Origin: an uncultured Eggerthellaceae bacterium
Lineage (GTDB): Bacteria > Actinomycetota > Coriobacteriia > Coriobacteriales > Eggerthellaceae
Reading direction: 5' to 3'
DNA: 54,652 nt
Assembly (NCBI GenBank): GCA_934623455.1
Contig: CAKTVK010000002.1
Location: forward strand, 1 to 54,652
The notes beneath the pieces were generated by a model. It saw nothing but the letters and a program-made list of their open reading frames with translations. It ran no database searches and was not told where the DNA came from. A program made the translations under genes and the position numbers. Of this stretch, positions 1 to 8,485 are shown one piece after another (position 1 is the first letter of the stretch; each line of letters opens with the position of its first letter).

Positions 1-46
1 CAACCTGCATCAACTTCGAATTTTGAAGCATTTTTCCAACTTTATG
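1..46. repeat. Right-end fragment of the 237-bp inverted-repeat element
   Basis: The first 46 bases match the right terminal arm of the element found complete near 7.5, 10.9, 12.8 and 50.8 kb (CAACCTGCATCAACTTCGAA followed by a T-rich stretch and CAAC). The left part lies outside the window. The next ~70 bases also resemble the sequence that follows the copies at 7394 and 10839. Confidence 0.7.
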
Positions 47-393
47 AACCAGGCGCCCCGCCGAAAAGCATTTCCTCGGCCTGCTGGCAGCTTTATCATC
101 GCGAACAAGGCATAGGAAGACCCGACGAAGCAAGGATTCCTCCTTTCGCGTTCGTCGCCCGGGCCTCAGGGGAGAACCCCGCCTCGCAAACGATCGCGAG
201 GGTTTGCCCGCAGGCGAGCCGCCGCATGAGCTCCCGGACCGCGGCCGGCATCGGCGCCATCGGTCGCAAGGAAACGAGTCGCATCGGCTTCGTCACGAGC
301 CATCCTTCGCCTCACTCCTCTTCATCAGGGGATCGGCGCCGGCGCCCGTAAAAACTAAAGTCGCCCTTTCATGATTGTCAATGGCAGTGGTCT
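47..393. other. Intergenic region, no gene supported
   Basis: About 345 GC-rich bases. The left part (to ~117) is the degenerate right flank of the inverted-repeat element. Around 149-178 there is a poor match to the CRISPR-repeat-like sequence found at 8.7-12.5 kb (a CGTC/GGGGAGAACC pattern). Open frames on the minus strand here have no convincing start or recognisable product. Confidence 0.5.
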
Positions 394-477
394 TTGAGCT
401 TGTGGAAGAAAACAATGATCTGCCTTAAAATTTATCAAGCCAGAATTTCGATCAAAAAAGACTTAGACGGTGGTCGC

Positions 478-2640
478 ATGCAATCAGCTCAAAGAAATAC
501 AGAATGGATCAAATTCTACGAAGAGTTTGCAGATGCTTTGCTCGAGTTCCGAAGCAATCGAGAAGACCTGATTGGCGTAATCGAGAAGGTTTTTACGAAG
601 GCTGGGCTGAAGCTCCCGAAGCTCGAGGCTAAGAACCCTCCTGCAGACATTGATCCCTTTACCGTGATCGGCCTATTCAACAAGGGCATCACTGACAAGA
701 ACCGAAAGTTGATCATGCGGGCTTTCGCAGACGAGTTCGAAATGACCTCTCCCGTTCCTGACTCTTTTGACGGCGTGCCCGTACTCAACAACCTAAACGC
801 CACCTTCTATAGGTTCAGCGATGACGAGACTCGCGGCAGCAAGGACATCGAGAACCTTTGGTGCCTGTTTGCAGCTGCTATAAACTATGCCGATTCCAAA
901 ACCGAGAAAAGCAGAGACGAGTTCTCCGCAGCCTTCGACGAAGTCAAAGACCTGAAGGGAAACCGCTGGAAGCTCACGATGGGCCTTTACTGGATTCGAC
1001 CTTACTCCTTCTTGAATCTTGATAGCCGAAACCGCTGGTTTATCAGCGAAATGTCTGGGCTCCCCGAGGATGTCGCGAAGAGTGTCAAGGGACTGCACGA
1101 GGTCCCCTCTGCCTGTGATTACCTGTCCATCAGCAACCGCATTTCCGAAAGCATGGCCGGCGGCTCTTATTGCTTCTCGGACTTTCCTTCCCTTTCCCAT
1201 GAAGCCTGGATCGTTTCCGAGAAGGTAAATAAGGAGAACAGGAAGTCTGCATGCGATGATGTTGCGACCGACGAAGTTCTCGCGGACGTCCGAGGCACCC
1301 ACTATTGGCTTTACTCCCCAGGAACGGGAGCCTACCTCTGGGACGAGCTTCGCGAGCGTGGTGAAATGGCGATTGGCTGGGAGGAAATCGGTGACCTTTC
1401 CGTCTACGACAGCAAAGAATCAATGAAACAGGCCATGAAGGAAATGATCGATCCGTCCAAGCCTTTCAAGAACGCCGCCCATGCGACCTGGCAGTTCGTC
1501 AACGAGATGAAGCCGGGAGACGTGGTGTATGCAAAGAAGGGTATGTTCGAACTAGTCGGCAGGGGCATTGTAACCTCCGACTATCGTTACGACCCTTCCC
1601 TTGGCAAGGACAGGTCCAACGTCAGGTCGGTAGAATGGACGCATGCTGGCACCTGGGAGCATCCTGGGCAGGCTGCGATGAAGACCCTCACGGACGTCAC
1701 GCCCTACAAGGACTATGTTGAGAAGTTGGAAGCTATATTCTCCTCTGAGCAGACCGAAGAAGAGGAGCCTGAATCATCCTATCCCGTCTACACGAAGGAC
1801 GAGTTCCTCAACGACGTGTTCATGAATGAGGACGACTACGATGAGCTCGCATTTCTCGTTCGAACGAAAAAGAACGTAATCCTGCAGGGCGCGCCAGGCG
1901 TTGGAAAGACTTACTGCGCCAAGCGACTTGCATACTCGCTCATGGGCCAGAAGGACTCTTCTCGCGTGATGATGGTCCAGTTTCATCAGAGCTATTCTTA
2001 CGAAGACTTTATAGAAGGCTACCGACCCTCTGGTGGAGGGTTTGAACTTCGCAAGGGTCCATTCTATCGATTCTGCAAGAAGGCCGAGGTCGACAGCGAC
2101 AACGAGTACTTCTTCATCATCGACGAAATCAACAGGGGCAATCTCAGTAAGATATTTGGCGAGCTCTTCATGCTGATTGAAGCAGACAAGCGCGGCGTTG
2201 GGTTGAACCTTCTGTATTCCGATGAGGAATTTTCCGTGCCAAAGAACGTTCGTATCATCGGTATGATGAACACGGCGGACAGAAGTCTTGCCATGCTCGA
2301 TTACGCCCTGCGCAGGCGTTTCGCGTTCTTTGATATTCGCCCGGGATTCGACTCGGACGGTTTCAAAGCTTACTTGGACGATTTGGACAGCGACCAATTC
2401 GCGTCACTGGTCTCAACGGTCAAGCAGCTTAATGTTGAAATTTCCGAAGACGACACCCTCGGCGAGGGGTTCTGCATCGGCCACAGCTACTTCTGTGGCA
2501 TTCCTGCAGGAAAGGCGGATAGTGCGCGACTCGCTGCTATCGTGAACTACGAGCTCGTGCCACTTTTGCGTGAGTATTGGTACGACGAGCCGGCGAAGGT
2601 TAAGGAGTGGGCGCAGCGCCTAAGGTCAGCTGCAAATTAA
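478..2640 (+). CDS. mcrB: McrB-like AAA+ GTPase subunit of a modification-dependent restriction system, with EVE-like domain
   Basis: Motor subunit of a McrBC type IV restriction system, which cuts DNA carrying modified bases. The N-terminus (~1-260) is unassigned. Residues ~272-420 look like an EVE-type modified-base reader (starting GTHYWLYSPG, with GDVVYAKKG). The AAA+ core has Walker A GAPGVGKT (~471), the McrB-typical VQFHQSYSYEDFIEGY, Walker B IIDEINRG (~547) and the McrB signature MNTADRS (~597) in place of a classical NKxD. ATG 478 (720 aa) is preferred; an upstream TTG at 394 would add 28 residues with no homology-like content. McrC follows after 4 bases, so the two are surely co-transcribed. 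Family assignment is firm; the EVE call is by pattern only. Confidence 0.9.
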   Translation: MQSAQRNTEWIKFYEEFADALLEFRSNREDLIGVIEKVFTKAGLKLPKLEAKNPPADIDPFTVIGLFNKGITDKNRKLIMRAFADEFEMTSPVPDSFDGVPVLNNLNATFYRFSDDETRGSKDIENLWCLFAAAINYADSKTEKSRDEFSAAFDEVKDLKGNRWKLTMGLYWIRPYSFLNLDSRNRWFISEMSGLPEDVAKSVKGLHEVPSACDYLSISNRISESMAGGSYCFSDFPSLSHEAWIVSEKVNKENRKSACDDVATDEVLADVRGTHYWLYSPGTGAYLWDELRERGEMAIGWEEIGDLSVYDSKESMKQAMKEMIDPSKPFKNAAHATWQFVNEMKPGDVVYAKKGMFELVGRGIVTSDYRYDPSLGKDRSNVRSVEWTHAGTWEHPGQAAMKTLTDVTPYKDYVEKLEAIFSSEQTEEEEPESSYPVYTKDEFLNDVFMNEDDYDELAFLVRTKKNVILQGAPGVGKTYCAKRLAYSLMGQKDSSRVMMVQFHQSYSYEDFIEGYRPSGGGFELRKGPFYRFCKKAEVDSDNEYFFIIDEINRGNLSKIFGELFMLIEADKRGVGLNLLYSDEEFSVPKNVRIIGMMNTADRSLAMLDYALRRRFAFFDIRPGFDSDGFKAYLDDLDSDQFASLVSTVKQLNVEISEDDTLGEGFCIGHSYFCGIPAGKADSARLAAIVNYELVPLLREYWYDEPAKVKEWAQRLRSAAN

Positions 2641-2644
2641 AGAA

Positions 2645-3688
2645 ATGATTCCAGTCAAGAACATCTACTACATGCTCGCTTACGTCTTCTCTGCTTTGAG
2701 AAGCAAGGGTTATGCAAGCATTGCCGCAGAAGAGTTTGATAACACAGAAGATCTCCTTGCAGCTATTTTGACAAAAGGAATTAACCAGCAGGTTAAGCGT
2801 GGCCTTAAGAGGGACTATGTCTCCACTAGAGAGGATACAAGGTCTCCCAAGGGTAAGATCGACGTATCCTCTTCCATCAAAATGAGCTCCCAGATAAAAG
2901 GTCGTTTGCACTGCGAGTTCGATGAATTCACCGAGAATAACTACCTCAACCAGATTCTGAAGACCGCAGGCAACAAGCTGCTCAGGTCAAAGATAAGCAA
3001 GGATAGGAGTAAGGCCCTGAAAAGAGCTCTTTCCTACTTGTCGGCCGTTGACTTATTAGACGAACGCAAGATCGCGTGGAACCACAGATATGACAGGAAC
3101 AGCCGAACATATCAAATGTTGGTTTCCGTCTCTCACCTTGTCATCCGGGGACTGATCCAAACAGAAAACGCGGGAAATCTTAAAATCGAGGTTTTCGATG
3201 AGGAGATCATGAGCAGGCTTTATGAGAAGTTCGTGCTCGAGTACTTCAGAACAGAACACGGAAAAGAGCTCTCAGCAACCGCCCCGTTCATTCCTTGGGC
3301 GCTCGATGACGACTATGACAACCTTCTGCCAACCATGCGTACCGACATCACTCTCGAAAGACGCGAATCAGATTCGAGAAACATACTCATCATCGACACC
3401 AAGTACTACGCCCACTTGCTCCAAACGCGTTTTAGCCGACATTCGGTCCACTCGGAAAACCTGTATCAAATCTTCGCTTATGTCAAAAACATGGAAGCTG
3501 GCCTGGCAGCGCAGGAGATAGAGCATAGGATTTCCGGCATGCTCCTTTATGCCAAAACGGACGAGAATATCTCTCTAGACGAGTCTTACAAGATGAGTGG
3601 AAACCAGATAACAGTCCGGACATTGGATCTAAACCAGCCTTTTGAATTGATCCGTCAGCAACTTGACTCAATAGCCAAGACCGTTTAG
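2645..3688 (+). CDS. mcrC: McrC nuclease subunit of the McrBC restriction system
   Basis: 347-residue partner of McrB that supplies the endonuclease. The N-terminus (IPVKNIYYMLAYVF) and the segment GRLHCEFDEFTENNYLNQIL are typical of McrC. The C-terminal half carries a PD-(D/E)xK nuclease core: an Asp in MRTDITLE (~233) and IIDTKYY (~248), followed by a helix ending NLYQIFAYV. It starts four bases after the mcrB stop, so translation is probably coupled. Length is normal and no key residue is missing. Confidence 0.92.
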   Translation: MIPVKNIYYMLAYVFSALRSKGYASIAAEEFDNTEDLLAAILTKGINQQVKRGLKRDYVSTREDTRSPKGKIDVSSSIKMSSQIKGRLHCEFDEFTENNYLNQILKTAGNKLLRSKISKDRSKALKRALSYLSAVDLLDERKIAWNHRYDRNSRTYQMLVSVSHLVIRGLIQTENAGNLKIEVFDEEIMSRLYEKFVLEYFRTEHGKELSATAPFIPWALDDDYDNLLPTMRTDITLERRESDSRNILIIDTKYYAHLLQTRFSRHSVHSENLYQIFAYVKNMEAGLAAQEIEHRISGMLLYAKTDENISLDESYKMSGNQITVRTLDLNQPFELIRQQLDSIAKTV

Positions 3689-3754
3689 CGGCACGATTGT
3701 ACAGCCAAGGCTGATCGATACCGATATCGCCTGCATCAATGGGAAGCAGGGAAA

Positions 3755-3913
3755 TTGTCATTTGCATTCTGCGATGTCCTCAGATGGAGCGCCTTGGATT
3801 GGGGCATCATAGTGTCAGGCGCAATCTTCTACTCTGTAGCATATTTTGCACTGTTTCGTCTCGTCAGCGGCCAGTTCACCGAGGAATTAATCGAGACTAT
3901 AGAGGAGGAGTGA
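3755..3913 (+). CDS. Possible small membrane protein downstream of mcrC
   Basis: A 52-codon frame beginning at TTG 3755, in the same frame as mcrC but separated from it by that gene's stop. It encodes one hydrophobic helix (GIIVSGAIFYSVAYFALF) and an acidic tail ending ELIETIEEE. The amino-acid composition is protein-like. The weak point is the start: only GCAGGGAAA lies upstream as a possible ribosome site. It could be the tail of a decayed gene rather than a living one. Function unknown. Confidence 0.35.
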   Translation: MSFAFCDVLRWSALDWGIIVSGAIFYSVAYFALFRLVSGQFTEELIETIEEE

Positions 3914-4155
3914 GCCGAAGTACTGTCCTTGCTTGAGTAGGCGCTTGCATCTAGCGCCCGATTCAACTGATCACGTTGCAGCCCTAGGCTGGGACGCGAA
4001 AGGAGAAGCAGCAGAAGCTTGTTCTAAAAAGTTATTTCGCATGTCAACGTGACCCCCAACAGCACGAAAGCCAAAGGGGTAAACCTCCGTCTCCTATTCC
4101 ACGTCCATCCCGATACAAAATTCGCCGCATTACCATTTCATGTTGTACTTTCAAG
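3914..4155. other. Intergenic sequence between the mcrBC locus and abiE
   Basis: No gene seen. A 6-bp stem with a 7-base loop (GGCGCT/AGCGCC) lies at 3940-3958, without a T-tract, so it is a weak terminator candidate. The last ~60 bases are AT-rich and probably hold the abiE promoter; TTGTAC at 4143-4148 could serve as a -35. Confidence 0.4.
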
Positions 4156-4177
4156 CTTAATATGAAATAATATTAAG
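4156..4177. promoter_or_regulatory. Candidate AbiEi operator/promoter palindrome
   Basis: Perfect 8-bp arms CTTAATAT and ATATTAAG with a 6-base spacer, directly upstream of abiEi and overlapping likely -10 sequences. Characterised AbiEi antitoxins repress their own promoters by binding inverted repeats, so this is the natural operator candidate. The assignment is by position and symmetry only. Confidence 0.5.
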
Positions 4178-4205
4178 CATAATTGTACACATGGAAGGGG
4201 ACTGC

Positions 4206-4787
4206 GTGACCTTAGTCGAACTCGCAAAGATCCACAACGGTTACGTGTCCTCGGCGCAGGCCACCGCCGCCGGTATTCCCAGGCGAAAGCTCACCGAAGC
4301 TGTCAGCAAAGGAGACCTGGTGCAGGTCGAGCGAGGGCTCTACTCTCTTCCGGAGACCTGGGAAGATCCCTATTTCATCGCACAGCACCGCTTTTCCCGC
4401 GGAGTCTTCTCTGATGATACGGCGCTATTCCTGCATGGTATAACCGACCGCGCTCCCTTCTCCCTTACCATGACGTTCCCGCGAGGTTACAATGCCACAC
4501 CTGCCAGGGAGGTGGGCATCGTGTGCCGCACTTGCGCCGATGATGTGCTCGGGATCGGATTAATGGAGCTCACCACCCAGTGCGGCAACGTAGTTAGGGC
4601 ATACGACCTGGAAAGAACGCTTTGCGATCTGGTCAGGGGCCAGAGCACAATAGACCTTCAGCTCGTTACACCTGCAATGCAAGCTTACTCTAGGAGCCCC
4701 AAGAAAGATGTGGTGAAGCTCGTTGAATACGCGCGCAAGCTTGGCGTCGAAAGAAAGATACGAAACTACCTGGAGATGCTGCTATGA
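4206..4787 (+). CDS. abiEi: AbiEi-type antitoxin (type IV toxin-antitoxin, transcriptional autorepressor)
   Basis: About 193 residues. The N-terminal winged-helix segment (TLVELAKIHNGYVSSAQATA..IPRRKL) and the following LVQVERGLYSLPETW, DTALFLHGITDR and YDLERTLCDLVR blocks are the usual AbiEi layout. GTG 4206 is chosen because AAGGGG sits 8 bases upstream; ATG 4191 is in frame but has no ribosome site. The gene overlaps abiEii by 4 bases (ATGA). AbiEi normally counteracts AbiEii and represses the operon; in several systems the pair gives abortive phage resistance. The mcrBC neighbour fits a defence island. Confidence 0.88.
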   Translation: MTLVELAKIHNGYVSSAQATAAGIPRRKLTEAVSKGDLVQVERGLYSLPETWEDPYFIAQHRFSRGVFSDDTALFLHGITDRAPFSLTMTFPRGYNATPAREVGIVCRTCADDVLGIGLMELTTQCGNVVRAYDLERTLCDLVRGQSTIDLQLVTPAMQAYSRSPKKDVVKLVEYARKLGVERKIRNYLEMLL

Positions 4788-5638
4788 AAACGACAAACGC
4801 GATGCAGCTCAAAGCCCGAGTGAAAAACATGGCAAAAGATGCTGGCATTCCCGCCCAGGCAATGATGCAGAACTATCTCTTTGAGCGGCTACTCGAGCGT
4901 CTCTCGAGGTCCGCTTGGCGAAATAATGTGGTCATCAAAGGTGGCATGCTCATCTCCTCCCTCGTGGGCGTCGGCGCCAGAACCACTATGGATCTCGATA
5001 CGACAATCCGAGGATTCGCCCTCACCCATGAGTCGGCGGAGAGAACGTTTCGCGAGATTGCAGCAACGCCGGCGGACGACGACTGGAAGTTCGAGTTCGA
5101 CAGAACAGAGGACATTCGAAAGACCGACGACTACCCCGGCATCCGCGTCTACCTCAAAGCCAGCTACGCGCCAATGTCGGTGCCGCTGACGGTGGACGTT
5201 ACCACCGGAGACAGAATCACACCAGATGCAGTGGAATACAGCTATCCGCTGCTCTTCGGCGAGGGCGAGATCAGCCTCATGGCGTATCCACTCGAAACCG
5301 TACTGGCGGAGAAACTCGAGACCGTAGTCTCCCGCGGCGTCGCAAACACCCGCCCCCGCGACTTCTACGATATCCACGTTCTTCTGAGCACTAAGGGCGA
5401 CTGCGTTGATATGGGAATCCTACGTGCCGCGCTCGAGTCAACCTGCAAGAAAAGAGGCAGCTGGGAAACTATTAACCAATGGGCCGGTGTCCTCGAAGAC
5501 GTTGCCAGCGATGCAACTATGCTCTCGCAATGGGCGAAATACAAAAGAAAGAACCCTTACGCAGAGGGAATCTCCCTTCAAGACTGCTGCGAAACAGCAA
5601 AGAACATTCTCGCAAGGCTTTTGGGCACCAACGATTAG
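4784..5638 (+). CDS. abiEii: AbiEii-type nucleotidyltransferase toxin
   Basis: 284 residues, DNA polymerase beta-like nucleotidyltransferase fold. VVIKGGMLISS and TTMDLDTT (~50-70) give the GG...DxD catalytic motif, and ETVLAEKLETVVSRG plus RPRDFYDIHVL are conserved in the AbiEii family. The start overlaps the abiEi stop, so the two are translationally coupled. Homologues block growth by modifying tRNA or a related target; the target here is not deducible. Gene appears intact. Confidence 0.9.
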   Translation: MKTTNAMQLKARVKNMAKDAGIPAQAMMQNYLFERLLERLSRSAWRNNVVIKGGMLISSLVGVGARTTMDLDTTIRGFALTHESAERTFREIAATPADDDWKFEFDRTEDIRKTDDYPGIRVYLKASYAPMSVPLTVDVTTGDRITPDAVEYSYPLLFGEGEISLMAYPLETVLAEKLETVVSRGVANTRPRDFYDIHVLLSTKGDCVDMGILRAALESTCKKRGSWETINQWAGVLEDVASDATMLSQWAKYKRKNPYAEGISLQDCCETAKNILARLLGTND

Positions 5639-5949
5639 ACTTTTGCAGCAAGTAGTCTGAGATAAGCGCTATGCGTCGGTTCGCCTTGCTCATGGAACGG
5701 GTGTCGAGTGCGCAGCAATAAAGGATAAGCATGCCTGCCTTGCGGCAAACGCGGCAATGTTGCTAGCGGATTTGTTCTCTGTGCTGCAAGCAATTCGAAC
5801 AAATCGAAGAAAACTGCGCACCGAACAGACGGACTAACAACAGGGCATCGAAATAACGGCCCGAGTTTTTCTGCATGTACCATGTTCGCCCCACGCTCCC
5901 AAAGTACCAAAGTGTACCCTTGAAAATATCTTAGAAAAAAGGAGGCATT
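5639..5949. other. Intergenic region without a supported gene
   Basis: About 310 bases between abiEii and the hypothetical gene at 5950. No open frame with a ribosome site, no strong hairpin with a T-tract. It presumably contains the promoter for 5950. Confidence 0.5.
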
Positions 5950-6231
5950 ATGGAAAAGACGTTTGATCCGATTTTTTTGGCAAGTAAGAACGAAGAGAAA
6001 GCTCTTGCGCTCAAGACGGCAATCAGCAGCCCAACGCGAACCGAATTGGTGATGTTTGACCACTTCAGGATTGTCACTGATCCCGACGCTAAAGAAATTA
6101 ACATCTTCCCGATTTCCGAAGAAGATGACTGGGCAGTGAAAATATTTCCAAGCGCAATCCCTTACGACAACATCCTAGGCATCCTTGATGGCAAAACCGA
6201 ACAACTCGAACTGAAGCGAAGATTTTTATAG
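5950..6231 (+). CDS. Hypothetical 93-residue protein
   Basis: I do not recognise this protein. It has an excellent ribosome site (AAGGAGG, 6 bases before ATG) and a balanced, acidic soluble composition without membrane segments. The middle (ISEEDDWAVKIFPSAIPYD) looks like a small alpha/beta fold. It stands alone between the AbiE pair and the DUF3786 gene. Its size and acidity would suit a small regulatory or immunity-type protein, but that is only a guess. Confidence 0.6.
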   Translation: MEKTFDPIFLASKNEEKALALKTAISSPTRTELVMFDHFRIVTDPDAKEINIFPISEEDDWAVKIFPSAIPYDNILGILDGKTEQLELKRRFL

Positions 6232-6442
6232 GAGACAAAGTTTAACAAGGCGAAACAAAGGGATGGAGATTTGCTCCAACGAATTACCCCACCTGTCAAC
6301 GCAGCTGACTGGCAAGGAACAAACCTTCGCTCCCCATTTCAAGCAAGCTGCCTTCGATATTGGCCATCCTACTAGTGCGGCTGCTGATATTATTGTACGC
6401 AGCCAGCAGTTGGCGCGCCGCAAGAACGAAAGGACGAGCCTT

Positions 6443-7066
6443 ATGGAAGCAAGCTACCAGAACACTCCGCAGTATCAGCGTTTCGCTGGAGCCATTTGCC
6501 AGCGCCTGGCGGCAGTTGGCCTCCGGGAAGCGGCTCAAAATGGCGGCGGATCCCTTTCTCCCAACGGCTCGCTGCAACTGGAAAGCTTGGGGCGTACGCT
6601 GTCCGTTTCCCCAGAGACTTTCACTCTGACAGGTGCCTTCGATATGTGGCACGAACTGGTGATTCTCCAATATCTAGCCGACGGCGACGGATGTGCGCCG
6701 GCGGGTACCTGGATGGGGTTGTCCGATTTTTCCGAGGGAGGCCTCATTAGGGGAACCAGCTTTGATGCGGAAATATGCCAGAATGCGGCACGGCAGCTTT
6801 CGGGATTTTCGCGGCAAGACCTCATCCGCGCGTGCCAAGCTGTTGGCGGCGCGGAATCGGAGTCATCGGCCGACGTCACCTTCACCTTCGTGCTGGCGCC
6901 GCATCTTCCCCTGTTGGCATATATCTGGCTCAGCGATGACGAGTTTCCAGCATCTGCAAAAGTGCTGGTAGATGCCAATGCCGAGCATTATCTAGGAGTG
7001 GAGGCTGCGGGCACCGCCGCGTCCATGCTCATCGACATGCTGGGGTGCGAGCTGCGAAAGGCCTAG
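6443..7066 (+). CDS. DUF3786 family protein
   Basis: 207 residues from ATG 6443. The blocks WHELVILQYL, GLIRGTSFDAEI, TFTFVLAPHLPLLAYIWLSDDEFPASA and a C-terminal AEHYL..EAAG match the pattern of DUF3786, a family of unknown function common in strict anaerobes. The frame stays open to an upstream ATG at 6263, but the extra 60 residues look unlike the family and lack a clear ribosome site; AAAGGA precedes ATG 6443. The function is unknown; in other anaerobes the family often sits near corrinoid or redox genes, which is not the case here. Confidence 0.72.
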   Translation: MEASYQNTPQYQRFAGAICQRLAAVGLREAAQNGGGSLSPNGSLQLESLGRTLSVSPETFTLTGAFDMWHELVILQYLADGDGCAPAGTWMGLSDFSEGGLIRGTSFDAEICQNAARQLSGFSRQDLIRACQAVGGAESESSADVTFTFVLAPHLPLLAYIWLSDDEFPASAKVLVDANAEHYLGVEAAGTAASMLIDMLGCELRKA

Positions 7067-7393
7067 AATCGCTTACGACTTTAGCCGCCTTTAGCGGACA
7101 CTGCAAAATTTGCTGATCCGAAGCTGCTGGCTATGGAATCACCGGTAAAGAACCTCTTGCTCGGAATGCACGATGCCTGACATTGCGACCGCTCGCCGCC
7201 CGACTTCACTGGGGTTTTCCTGCAAGCGTCCAACGAGCGCTTGCTCCTGTTTTCGTGATACGCTGCGCCTCATTTTCGCACTTCATCGCGCGAAAAGAGC
7301 TTTTGTTTCTGTGGATTCCGCTCTTTTAAACGTGCAGAGAAAGATTGCTCTCGACTCTTAACGCGAGCTTGTTTTTGCGAGCCATCGCTCCCC
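7067..7393. other. Intergenic region before the first full inverted-repeat element
   Basis: About 330 bases with no credible gene. No T-tailed hairpin is evident after the DUF3786 stop. The sequence is unlike the flanks of the other element copies. Confidence 0.45.
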
Positions 7394-7631
7394 TATGTTG
7401 TTGGATTTTGGGCCTGGAATTCGAAGTTGCGATAGGTTGGAAGTAGGTTGAATTGCGGGATTAGCTTGATGTTGCAATATGCCTCAACTGAGCATAGTTT
7501 TGATCTGGTGCTTTACCAAAGCAGATTTTCCCGTAACGACGCCCGCCTTGGAAAACGGCTCGGTTTGCCTTCCCGACCTACTTCCAACCTGCATCAACTT
7601 CGAATTCGGAAGCGTTTTTTCAACATCGTGA
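7394..7631. repeat. 237-bp inverted-repeat element, copy 1
   Basis: 238 bases bounded by imperfect ~53-bp terminal inverted repeats: the left arm starts ATGTTGTTGGATTTTGGG and runs to GGTTGGAAGTAGGT, the right arm starts ACCTACTTCCAACCTGCATC and ends CAACATCGTG. The unique interior (~130 bases) is nearly identical to copy 2. Coding frames inside have no support. Structure and size fit a miniature inverted-repeat element moved by a transposase encoded elsewhere, but no target-site duplication is obvious. Confidence 0.85.
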
Positions 7632-7747
7632 ATCGAATGCCCCCCTAAACGGCATTTCCTCGGCTTGCTGGCGGCATTATCTCCGCATGCAAGATTGTCC
7701 TCGGGTGGGCGGAAAGCGCTAAATCTCGCCAGGAAGGAGGTAGGTAA

Positions 7748-7900
7748 ATGAAATGGAAGATAAAAATCGAGCCGATTTTCCAAAGCATCATCGCCTACCT
7801 GGTAATTAGGAGTCGCCAAGGAAACCAGCTCGAAAAAGGGAAGCCCGTTCGAATCGGAGCGGGCTTTCCGCCTCCCTCATTTTACCACCTGCCGCATTGA
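7748..7900 (+). CDS. Possible 50-residue small protein
   Basis: ATG 7748 follows a strong ribosome site (AAGGAGG, 7 bases upstream). The N-terminal half is amphipathic to hydrophobic (KIEPIFQSIIAYLVI), the rest polar and basic. The frame runs across a hairpin at 7841-7866 that looks like a minus-strand terminator, which argues that the 3' part at least may be fortuitous. It is the only plus-strand gene candidate in this stretch. Confidence 0.3.
   Translation: MKWKIKIEPIFQSIIAYLVIRSRQGNQLEKGKPVRIGAGFPPPSFYHLPH
7832..7866 (-). terminator. Rho-independent terminator, minus strand
   Basis: A 7-bp stem (AAGCCCG/CGGGCTT, 7841-7866) that on the minus strand is followed by CCCTTTTT. It would end transcripts coming from the minus-strand genes beginning with the one at 8054-8280. 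Confidence 0.5.
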
Positions 7901-7990
7901 ACCGAAGGATGACATTGCAGCGAGGGCAACACGCAGAAACAAGCGCGCAGGTGCTATGGCAAGCCAAACACGACAAGCAAAGTTGTCACA

Positions 7991-8014
7991 TGATCATCCT
8001 CGCGCGAGGGCAGC
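7991..8014 (-). repeat. Degenerate CRISPR-repeat-like sequence (weak)
   Basis: On the minus strand it reads GCTGCCCTCGCGCGAGGATG followed by ATCA, sharing the GATGATC end and a GC hairpin with the better copies at 8.8-12.5 kb. It lies just downstream of the gene at 8054. The match is partial and it may be coincidence. Confidence 0.3.
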
Positions 8015-8053
8015 CCCTGCACCGGAGGACAACTTGAAAGACACCCTGCAAAA

Positions 8054-8280
8054 CTAAACGAATCTCTCAGAGACTATTTTCGTATCGTAATCGCCGTCGA
8101 GAAACGAAATGAAATTGATGCATTCGCCGGATTCCTTCACAACGGCAACGGGACCGTTTCCACCGAACAATGAATCTCCTTTTTTGCTGAACACAAATGC
8201 ATCGGTTTGGTCCATACAGTAATCGATCTCATCCAACACTCGCGTGCCTTTTTCAATGCTTCTTCGTAGGTAATCATCAT
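8054..8280 (-). pseudogene. Small orphan protein gene with an apparent one-base frameshift
   Basis: A strong ribosome site (GGAGGTAGGCG) precedes ATG 8280, which opens MMITYEEALKKARE. That frame then becomes nonsense, while the frame one base over continues smoothly as VLDEIDYCMDQTDAFVFSKK...GPVAVVKESGE to a stop at 8054. Adding one base near 8240 would restore a ~75-residue protein of a kind common as small acidic orphan or immunity-like proteins in Firmicutes and Coriobacteria. Either the gene is broken or the sequence has an error. Function unknown. Confidence 0.6.
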
Positions 8281-8485
8281 CGCCTACCTCCCTTTGTTCC
8301 GATATCCTTCGCCCTCGCAAAAAGGTTCGGGGTATCCACACGAATCAAGCTTCTCGATGCAGCAGCGTTTGCGCAGGCCACTTCGCATCTCCCCTATGCA
8401 AATAGCCCTGTCAGCCATAGAGCGCCAATCAGACGATAATCTTGCTTGATGAAACTGGCTGCTGTTTGATCCCCGTCCAATATAT

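Noticed and set aside
96..296. Minus-strand 66-codon frame at the left edge
   Set aside because: No ribosome site matching its start, competing frame in the same stretch, composition not protein-like.
6263..6442. N-terminal extension of the DUF3786 gene
   Set aside because: The 60 extra residues do not fit the family and lack a ribosome site, while ATG 6443 has one.
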